A DNA stretch of 42,230 bases, taken from assembly GCA_021817825.1 (NCBI GenBank), contig JAKAFS010000027.1, positions 1 to 42,230 of the forward strand, read 5' to 3'. This DNA is from Deltaproteobacteria bacterium (GTDB taxonomy: Bacteria > Desulfobacterota > Syntrophia > Syntrophales > UBA5619). The translations under genes and the position numbers were made by a program. How positions within the stretch are numbered: the stretch's first letter is position 1; every line of letters starts with the position of its first letter. The notes under the pieces are model-generated. The model saw only the letters and a program-made list of their open reading frames with translations, was not told the origin of the DNA and searched no databases. Of this stretch, positions 36,501-42,230 are shown in pieces.

Positions 36501-39500
36501 GCCCTTCAAGATGGAGGAGATCGCCCTGATCCAGCCGCTCATCCTTTACGATCGGGACCGGATCGGCCAGATCATCGTCCGGAGCGTGGATGCGGGCAGG
36601 TGCGCCTTCGAATTCGTCAGCCGGGAGCTGGACGCCACAGGAGACGCGTGGATCACCCATTGCAAGGGCTGGATCATCAAAGGGGAATTGCCCTCCAGGG
36701 AATCCCTTTCCCTACCTGACATACAAAAGCTGGAATCGCAGTGCGATTTTCGTCTTTCGGGCGAAGCGTTCTATGAGGGGATGGAATCCCTGGGATACCG
36801 ATACGGTTCCCTGTTCCGGAGGATTCAAAAAGCCGAAAGCGCCGACGACGAAATGGCTTGCCATTGGCAGTCGCCGGTCAGAGACGCGAAGACGGAAGGC
36901 TACTGGATCACGCCGAACGATCTGGATACGATCTTTCAATCGCCCGCGGTAGCCTTGTTGAAAGGTTCCGCGTCTGCGCCCGATGCCGGCAAGATCCACA
37001 TCCCTTTCTACATCAAGGGCATCACCCTGTTCCGATCTTTCGTTCCCGGCCCTTACCGCGTCTGCACCCGCTCCTGGATGAAAACCGGGGACAACGCCTC
37101 ATCGGTGGAAAGCAGAATGGTGGTGTTGAACGCGGAAATGGAGGTTTGCGCCGAGATCGAAGGCTTCGTCAGCGCCGCCGTTTCCAAGCAGGTGCTGCTG
37201 CGCGAAGAGCGTCTCAAGCAGCTGAACAAACTGACTTACGAAGAGGAATGGACGCCGCAACCGCTTCCGGCTGTCGGCGCAGGCACGGATCGCCCAGTGA
37301 GAACCTGGATCATTTTCGGCGATCGCCAGACCGCCTCCTGCGCTTCCCTGGCGCAGCGGCTGGCGAACCACGGCCGGGTTTGCTTCGTCCAGAGGGGTTC
37401 CGGATTCGAGGTATTGGGTCAGGATCGCTACCGCATCGATGGGGAAAGTCCCGACGCCTATGCGGCCTTCTTCGACCATTTGCAACTCGCCTCCCGGGAC
37501 CGCGCGGACATCGTCCAGATGCTCCCCGCTGCCGGTTCGGCCTTCGGGAAAATCGCGACAGAAGGGATGCAAAGCGAGATCGAAAAGCCGCTGCGCAGTT
37601 TGCTGTATTTGACGCAGGCCCTGCTCTCCACGGCCTTTCCGAGTCGATTGTATATCGTCACCGCCGGAAACCGCCGTCTCAAGGACGAGCATTACACGGC
37701 AGTGCTGAGCAGTCCCGGCATCGACGGCTTCGCTTCCGTGGCCGAGCTCGAACATCCGGAGCGCCGGGTCACGCACATCGATCTTTCCCTTTTTCCCGAG
37801 GAGGCGGAAATCGCCCGCCTGGCCGACGAGCTGTTGGCAGACAGCCCCGAACTGCGAGTCTGTCTGCGGAAAAACGACCGCACGGTTGCACGTCTGACGC
37901 ACTGGAGACCGCAGGACGATCGGAAAGCCAAGGGGATGCCCCTTCCCGAGGGTCCCTATACCCTGGAAATAGGCGGTGGCGGTCTGGATGACATGCGTCT
38001 GGCGGAAATCGAAGGGAGGGAGCCGGGCGCCGAGGAGGTGGCGTTCGAGATCGTCGCCTCGGGACTCAACTTCAAGGATGTCCTGCGGTCCCTGGGCGAA
38101 CTGAAAGACAGCCCCTTTCGGATCGGCGGCGAAGCGGCGGGCATCGTCACCCGCGTGGGCTCCCGGGTGGAAGGTTTCCGCCCCGGAGATGCCATCGTTT
38201 CCCGTGATGTCGCCGGGGGCGGCTTCAGCAGTCACGGCATCGCCCATCAGCGGTTTGTCTACCTCAAGCCCGAATTCATGACCTTCGAGGAGGCCTCCAC
38301 CGTCTCCGTATCGTTCATGACCGCCTATTACGGTTTGTTCGACCTGGGCAGACTCAAGCAGGGGGAGCGCGTCCTGATCCACGCCGGCGCCGGGGGGGTC
38401 GGCATGGCCGCCGTGCAACTGGCCCTCGATTGCGGAGCGGAAGTATTCAGCACGGCAGGTTCCGAGCAGAAACGCGCCTTGCTGCGGGAGCTGGGGGTTG
38501 CCCACGTCCTGAATTCCCGGACCCTGGATTTCGGGGACCGCATCAGGGAGCTGACTTCCGGCCGGGGCGTCCAGTTGGTCCTGAATTCTCTGACCGGAGA
38601 GTTTCTGAAACAGAGTCTGCAGGTCCTGGCCGAAGGGGGCCGCTTCATCGAACTGGGCAAACGGGAGATCCTGACGCCGGAACAGGTCCGGGCTCTCCAC
38701 CCGACGGCCGGCTATCAGTACTTCGATCTGGGGGATGTATTGGCGAGTTCGCCCGACAGCAGGAAGGATATCCTGGACGCCGTCTTCCGCAAATTCACCG
38801 ACGGGGCCCTCCGTCTTTTGCCGGTCCATGTCTTCCCCATCCAAGAGGCGAACCAGGCTTTCCGTTTCATGTCCCAGGCGCGCCATATCGGTAGGATCGC
38901 CCTGTCCCACCGTCGGGCGCAGCGGGAAAAGGTTCTGACCGGCGAGACCCCGCTGCGCAGGGACGGCGCCTATGTCATCACCGGCGGCCTGGGGGCGCTG
39001 GGACTGGAAATCGCTTCCCGGATGGCCGCTCACCCCGTGGGAACCCTCGTTCTCGTCGGCCGCCGGCCGCCCCAGGGCGACGCCCTCCTCAAGATCGAGG
39101 CGATGCGGGCGGCGGGCACGGAGGTGCTGACCGTGGCCTGCGACATCTCCGACAAGGAAGCGTGCGACCGCCTGTTCGGGCGGATCGAGGGGCTGACCCA
39201 TCCGCTGCGCGGGATCGTTCATGCCGCCGGCGTCCTGGAGGATCGCACCATCGCGCAACAGAGCTGGGAACGCTTCGCCGCCGCCCTCGCCCCCAAGGTG
39301 CAGGGAGCCTGGAATCTGCACCAGGCCACCGGTGACCGGTCGCTGGACTTCTTCGTCCTTTTCTCCTCCGTCGCGGCCACGATCGGGAACGGAGGGCAGT
39401 GCAACTATGCCGCCGGCAATGCGTTCATGAACGCCCTGGCCCATTACCGCCGAGCCCTGGGGCTCTGCGCCAACAGCATCTGCTGGGGGCCCTGGGCGGA

Positions 39501-40062
39501 GGTGGGCATGGCGGCGTCCGGGAACCAGCCGGGCTTGAGAATGGCGCAGAAGGGGATCCTGGGGATCACGCTTGCCGAAGGGCTCCCGGCGATGTTCGGC
39601 ATCATCCAGAAAGACCTGGCCGTGCCGACGGTTCTGGATATGAACTGGAACCTGTTCCTGGACCAGATTCCGGAAAGCCTGGCCGACACCTATTTGGAAA
39701 GGCTCAAGTCCGCAACGGCCGGGGCCGCTTCCCCGTCCGTCACGGGCGATGAGCGGGAAGCGTCCGGCAGCAGCCCTGTGCCCCCCCTGCAACAGATCCG
39801 GGAAGCCGCTCCGCAGGAAAGGCTGCCCCTCGTTGTGGCGCTCATCAGGAAAGTGGTCGCCAGGGTCATGGGCTACGACGATGCGGCCATGGTGGCGACG
39901 GATGTCTCGCTCATCCGAATGGGCTTGGATTCCCTGATGGCCATGGATTTCCGCAATCAACTGGAAAAACGGCTCTCGGTGACGCTGCCCTTCGTATTTT
40001 TGACCAATCACGCCACCCTGGAGGATATCGCCGCCCATATCCTCAAAGAAATGAAGGAGTGA
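33592..40062 (+). CDS. Type I polyketide synthase, fully reducing module KS-AT-DH-ER-KR-ACP
   Basis: A 2156-residue modular PKS. KS (about 14-435) has active Cys 187 in DTACSSS, His 322 in HGTGT and His 362 in NIGH. AT (about 535-850) has Ser 630 in GHSVGEY and HAFHS at 730, typical for malonyl-CoA. DH (about 895-1190) has His 942 in HVILGVETAP and Asp 1112 in DTIFQ. ER (about 1450-1770) carries HAGAGGVGMAAVQ at 1597. KR (about 1790-1970) has TGGLGALG at 1797, HAAGVLED and Tyr 1939 in YAAGN. ACP carries Ser 2114 in GLDSLM. It can extend and fully reduce a chain. There is no loading domain and no thioesterase, so the starter is unknown and the product is probably passed on to the NRPS, whose frame overlaps its stop codon region. 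Confidence 0.93.
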   Translation: MVLTKRTGSPHITEPIAIIGMSCRFPGGANSPEAYWKILESGIDVIGDIPPSRWNKFEYYDPDGNAPGKMYTMRGGFMDVPIDRCDPSFFNISPKEATDMDPQQRILLELSWEALENAGINPEKVRGRDVGVFIGVSTTDYADACIHGHLDRVNSYSLTGNCHSALAGRISFILGLEGPSLAIDTACSSSLVSIDNACAFLRLRKTDMALAGGFNLILSPDLQICLTKLQALSPDGLCKSFDAAANGYVRSEGGGLVVLKRLADARAQGDRVLGVIRGSFVNQDGQSTGISAPNGKAQERVIQSALREAGIAEAQLDYIEAHGTGTRVGDKTEITAIGNVMKGARSQGSPLLIGSVKSNIGHLEAASGIAGLQKVILSLQHETIPGNLHFATPNPSIAWGEFPLQVVDQNTPWRRNGKPRLAGISSYGFVGTNSHLILEEPPLVEEDRSLLPRPFHTLLLSARQPEALRSLIRRYIAFLKEADETQLGDICHTAATGRAHFDFRVAVAGRSSDDFIDGLTELLERDSFERIAKDRRIVFLYTGQGSQYYGMGRQLYQTQPVFKKALDECERVYRETEGASLLDLIYAEDADPEKCNHTRYAQPLIFSIEYALTQLWLSWGVQPSATAGHSVGEYMAACLAGVIGFADALRLVILRARLMGSAPGTGLMVAVFASREEVEPLLAGHEGQAAIAVLNAPDNVVIGGFAEALRPILEKLKERGIHHQLLTVSHAFHSPQMDPVLDEFRKAFDRIPLQEPRIPLIANTTAAAAPAGLLTDPEYWVGHLRGVVRMSESLAYLGKEGYSAFLEIGPTPALLAFAKRCIDHPQLVLAPSLKRRIPDLFTLAESMGDLYRAGFDLDWNLYDRPFRARKVSLPTYPFSGQRYLVDSAPRPAPTADGGQPAAPLSAKPHPLIGQRLETVALPGAVYFQMEIARGKHYFFAEHVILGVETAPAAALLSWVWLAARELFPDEPFKMEEIALIQPLILYDRDRIGQIIVRSVDAGRCAFEFVSRELDATGDAWITHCKGWIIKGELPSRESLSLPDIQKLESQCDFRLSGEAFYEGMESLGYRYGSLFRRIQKAESADDEMACHWQSPVRDAKTEGYWITPNDLDTIFQSPAVALLKGSASAPDAGKIHIPFYIKGITLFRSFVPGPYRVCTRSWMKTGDNASSVESRMVVLNAEMEVCAEIEGFVSAAVSKQVLLREERLKQLNKLTYEEEWTPQPLPAVGAGTDRPVRTWIIFGDRQTASCASLAQRLANHGRVCFVQRGSGFEVLGQDRYRIDGESPDAYAAFFDHLQLASRDRADIVQMLPAAGSAFGKIATEGMQSEIEKPLRSLLYLTQALLSTAFPSRLYIVTAGNRRLKDEHYTAVLSSPGIDGFASVAELEHPERRVTHIDLSLFPEEAEIARLADELLADSPELRVCLRKNDRTVARLTHWRPQDDRKAKGMPLPEGPYTLEIGGGGLDDMRLAEIEGREPGAEEVAFEIVASGLNFKDVLRSLGELKDSPFRIGGEAAGIVTRVGSRVEGFRPGDAIVSRDVAGGGFSSHGIAHQRFVYLKPEFMTFEEASTVSVSFMTAYYGLFDLGRLKQGERVLIHAGAGGVGMAAVQLALDCGAEVFSTAGSEQKRALLRELGVAHVLNSRTLDFGDRIRELTSGRGVQLVLNSLTGEFLKQSLQVLAEGGRFIELGKREILTPEQVRALHPTAGYQYFDLGDVLASSPDSRKDILDAVFRKFTDGALRLLPVHVFPIQEANQAFRFMSQARHIGRIALSHRRAQREKVLTGETPLRRDGAYVITGGLGALGLEIASRMAAHPVGTLVLVGRRPPQGDALLKIEAMRAAGTEVLTVACDISDKEACDRLFGRIEGLTHPLRGIVHAAGVLEDRTIAQQSWERFAAALAPKVQGAWNLHQATGDRSLDFFVLFSSVAATIGNGGQCNYAAGNAFMNALAHYRRALGLCANSICWGPWAEVGMAASGNQPGLRMAQKGILGITLAEGLPAMFGIIQKDLAVPTVLDMNWNLFLDQIPESLADTYLERLKSATAGAASPSVTGDEREASGSSPVPPLQQIREAAPQERLPLVVALIRKVVARVMGYDDAAMVATDVSLIRMGLDSLMAMDFRNQLEKRLSVTLPFVFLTNHATLEDIAAHILKEMKE

Positions 40063-40082
40063 GCGAGAGGCCCGCATTCAGA

Positions 40083-42230
40083 ATGAATCTGCCGCCCCAC
40101 ATAGAAAAACGCACGCCCCTGTCTTCGGCGCAGCGACGGCTCTACCTGCAATGCCAACTGCCGGGCGGAGACCGGGCCTACCATTTGCTGTACCTGGCCC
40201 GGGTTCGGGGCTCCTTCCCCCTGGACGGCGCGCGGGCCTTCGCCGCCCGAATGATGGACCGGCACGAATCGCTGCGCACGGCCTTTCGTGTGGAAAAGGG
40301 GGAATTCCTTGCCGAGGTGCACAGGCAGGCCGACCTCGCGTTCACCGTCCGGGACGAAAATGAATCCGCTCTCGACGCCCTCGTCGAGGCCCTGGACGCG
40401 CCATATGAACTGTCCGTCCCGCCCCTCTTTCGCCTCGCCTTTCTCCGCCTGGGCGAAAGAGAGGGGATTTTTGTTTTCAATTGCCATCACCTCGTTTACG
40501 ACGGCTATTCCGCAGGAATCCTGACCCGAGATCTCCTCGACGCAGTTGCGGGCCGGGACCTGGCCCCCCTGGAGCGCACCTATTCCGATTTCGTGGCCTG
40601 GGAGAGCGCTTTTTTTCAATCGGCGGCCTATGAGGAGCAAAGGGACTTCTGGCGCCGGCAGTACCCGAAGGCGCCGAAACGCTGGGCCTTTCCACCCGAT
40701 TTTCCACCGCCGGCCGCCAAAAGCTTCGCAGGCGATTACTTCATCCGCTATCTCGATTCGCAAGAACCCAAAGCCTTTTCCATGTCCCAGGGGGCAACGC
40801 TGTACATGACCCTTTTGGCCGCCTTCTACTGCGTCCTGTACAAACTTTCCGGCCAGGAGAGGGAGGGGGAAATCACCGTCGGCACGTTGGTTTCGCCGCG
40901 GGAATCGGGCCATTTCCAGAACGTCATCGGACTTTTCGCCAATACCCTGCCGCTGACCCAGTTTCTGGACCCCGAAACCCCGTTCTCGACCTTGCTGCAG
41001 AACGTCCGCACCATGGTGTTCCAGGCGATGCAGCATGCCGACTTTCCCTTCGAACACCTGATCCGCCAGCTGCCTTTTCTCGAAAAGGGGGTGAGGAATC
41101 CCCTTTTCGACATCGTGTTCAACTTCGAGAGGGTCGCCCGGCAGAAGATCGACGGTTTCGGAGACGTCGCCGTCGAACCGGTGGATCACTTTGCCAAGGT
41201 CAGCATGTTCGATCTGTCCATCGATCTGGTGGAATATGAAGATCAGGTCCGCTTCAAGGTCGAGTATGCGACGACCCTCTTTCGCGAAGAGAGCATGCAG
41301 GGGCTGATGGATGCCTATTTCGGCATCATCGGGCAGGTCTGCCGTCGGCCGGATATTCCTGTCGGCGAGTTGAGTCTGATTTCGGAAGAAACGCGGGACA
41401 GGCTTCGGCACTGGAACGACACCGGGCGGGCCTTGAAAAAAGGCCGCACCTTTCTGGATCTCTGGAAGGCGCAGGCGGCCCAGCAGGGCGATAATCCGGC
41501 CCTGCGTCTGAGGGGGCGGGAATGGACGTACGGGCAGCTGGAGGCGCGGGCAAACCGGTGGGCCCGGGTTCTGACCGACAGGCAGATCGGCGCGGGCTCC
41601 GTCGTGGCCGTGGCTCTGGACCGCTCTTGCGAATGGGTGATCGCCCTGCTCGCCCTCTGGAAGGCGGGGGCCGTCTATCTGCCCCTGTCCGCAGCGCATC
41701 CCCCCCAGCGCCTCCGGCATCAGTTGACGGACAGCAGGGCCGTCCTTACGATCACCGAAGAGATCCACCGGGATGTTTTCACCGGCCTTTCGCCCGTCAT
41801 CACGCCGGAGGCCCTGAACTCGCCGGCGGCGGCCGCCGGCGACTCGGAAGGAGATCCCGGGCGCGAACCTTCTGAGGCGCAGCCCGCCTATATCATCTAC
41901 ACGTCGGGCAGCACCGGAACGCCCAAAGGGGTGCTCGTCGATCACCGGGCCCGCATCGGAGAACGTATTCGAGTCTCGGGCGGCGGCCACTGCAACGTCA
42001 CCAACATCAAGGCTTCAGCCGAGCACTACCTGTCCCGAAACCCTCACTTCTGCCGGTCTGCGCTCGCGCGTTTCACGTCGGCCGATATCCTCGCCATGCT
42101 CGACCGCCATGCCGTCCCGTGGGAGGAGCGTCAGCACGGGCAGGTCTTCTGCGTGCGCTCCGCCCAGGACGTGGTCGACATGCTCCGCACCGACTGCGAC
42201 GCGGCCGGGGTCCATCTCGAGGCCCCCTGC
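40083..42230 (+). CDS. NRPS, partial: condensation plus adenylation start, with a foreign 3' end
   Basis: A 716-codon frame, open to the window end. The condensation domain (about 10-440) begins PLSSAQRRLYLQ and has the catalytic HHLVYDG at 135-141 with H136 and D140 intact. The adenylation domain starts near 455 (FLDLWKAQAAQQGDNPALRL) and reaches the core YIIYTSGSTGTPKGVLVDHRA at 603-623. Then the frame reads IRVSGGGHCNVTN... which is not NRPS. The stop of the PKS lies just upstream; a GTG at 40059 overlapping that stop (GTGA) is an alternative start, but its ribosome site is too close, so I favour ATG 40083. Amino acid specificity cannot be read because the binding pocket lies past the break. 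Confidence 0.85.
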   Translation, partial: MNLPPHIEKRTPLSSAQRRLYLQCQLPGGDRAYHLLYLARVRGSFPLDGARAFAARMMDRHESLRTAFRVEKGEFLAEVHRQADLAFTVRDENESALDALVEALDAPYELSVPPLFRLAFLRLGEREGIFVFNCHHLVYDGYSAGILTRDLLDAVAGRDLAPLERTYSDFVAWESAFFQSAAYEEQRDFWRRQYPKAPKRWAFPPDFPPPAAKSFAGDYFIRYLDSQEPKAFSMSQGATLYMTLLAAFYCVLYKLSGQEREGEITVGTLVSPRESGHFQNVIGLFANTLPLTQFLDPETPFSTLLQNVRTMVFQAMQHADFPFEHLIRQLPFLEKGVRNPLFDIVFNFERVARQKIDGFGDVAVEPVDHFAKVSMFDLSIDLVEYEDQVRFKVEYATTLFREESMQGLMDAYFGIIGQVCRRPDIPVGELSLISEETRDRLRHWNDTGRALKKGRTFLDLWKAQAAQQGDNPALRLRGREWTYGQLEARANRWARVLTDRQIGAGSVVAVALDRSCEWVIALLALWKAGAVYLPLSAAHPPQRLRHQLTDSRAVLTITEEIHRDVFTGLSPVITPEALNSPAAAAGDSEGDPGREPSEAQPAYIIYTSGSTGTPKGVLVDHRARIGERIRVSGGGHCNVTNIKASAEHYLSRNPHFCRSALARFTSADILAMLDRHAVPWEERQHGQVFCVRSAQDVVDMLRTDCDAAGVHLEAPC
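41934..42230 (+). other. Segment homologous to HI0933/YhiN-type flavoprotein, in frame with the NRPS
   Basis: From about residue 620 of the preceding frame the translation reads RIGERIRVSGGGHCNVTNIK, then YLSRNPHFCRSALARFT, ERQHGQVFC and SAQDVVDMLRTDC. This is the N-terminal FAD-binding part of the aminoacetone-oxidase-like (YhiN/HI0933) family, where SGGGRCNFTN and NPHFCKSAL are well conserved. The junction is near 41934-41955, where NRPS (LVDHRA) and flavoprotein (L-DHA.K-GEKIR) sequences look alike. It is either a chimera of assembly or a recombination through microhomology. Confidence 0.85.

Noticed and set aside
37099-40077. Long minus-strand frame of 992 codons opposite the PKS gene
   Set aside because: It lies wholly over the PKS coding region, is rich in His, Arg and Gly with no family motifs, and is a typical antisense shadow of high-GC coding sequence.
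40008-41990. Minus-strand 660-codon frame opposite the NRPS
   Set aside because: Antisense shadow of the condensation and adenylation domains; no recognisable product.

Overview
The window looks like a moderately high-GC Gram-negative chromosome, most likely a deltaproteobacterium (Desulfobacterota, Syntrophus/Geobacter-like). That rests on the block zapB-zapA-6S RNA-rny-ymdB-tyrS, on lipoprotein signals and outer-membrane-type RlpA, and on small signal-peptide proteins. The placement is an inference. No tRNA, rRNA, CRISPR array, transposase or phage gene was found.

Layout. (1) 1-4.4 kb, minus strand: a catabolic island with an IclR regulator, a creatininase-fold hydrolase resembling the diketo-inositol hydrolase IolN, a zinc alcohol dehydrogenase cut by the left edge, and a bicupin with its own sigma70-like promoter. 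(2) 4.4-9.1 kb, minus: housekeeping operon zapB-like, zapA, probable 6S RNA, RNase Y, YmdB-type phosphoesterase and tyrosyl-tRNA synthetase, behind a good promoter at 9105-9133. (3) 9.3-14.4 kb: a YhcH-type protein, an RlpA lipoprotein, an exported cyclic-nucleotide-binding-fold protein, and an envelope operon (STAS/SEC14-like protein, caspase-fold lipoprotein, NTF2-like secreted protein) ending in a clear terminator. (4) 14.4-26.6 kb: glycogen phosphorylase, a PAS protein with no output domain, a frameshifted ABC-F gene, uvrC with an in-frame palindromic insertion, a four-repeat S1 protein, 5-formyl-THF cyclo-ligase, a small secreted protein and uvrB. (5) 26.7-29.7 kb, minus: a membrane operon of SPFH/prohibitin-like protein, an orphan type-1 periplasmic binding protein and a DUF697 protein, plus a small zinc-ribbon membrane protein.

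(6) 30-42.2 kb, plus: a natural-product cluster. Two overlapping cyclic-peptide-exporter half-transporters are followed by a strong promoter, a long leader, a fully reducing type I PKS module (KS-AT-DH-ER-KR-ACP) and an NRPS beginning C-A. The pair should make a polyketide and pass it to an amino acid, and the twin exporters would move the lipopeptide-like product out of the cytoplasm. The NRPS reading frame switches, just after the adenylation core motif TSGSTGTPKG, to an HI0933/YhiN-type flavoprotein sequence that runs to the window end. The breakpoint sits where the two families share similar residues, so an assembly chimera or a microhomology recombination is the first explanation to test.

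The most unusual observations are the PKS-NRPS cluster and its broken end, the SPFH/binding-protein/DUF697 operon, the caspase lipoprotein operon, the exported cyclic-nucleotide-binding fold, and the palindromic peptide insertion in UvrC.
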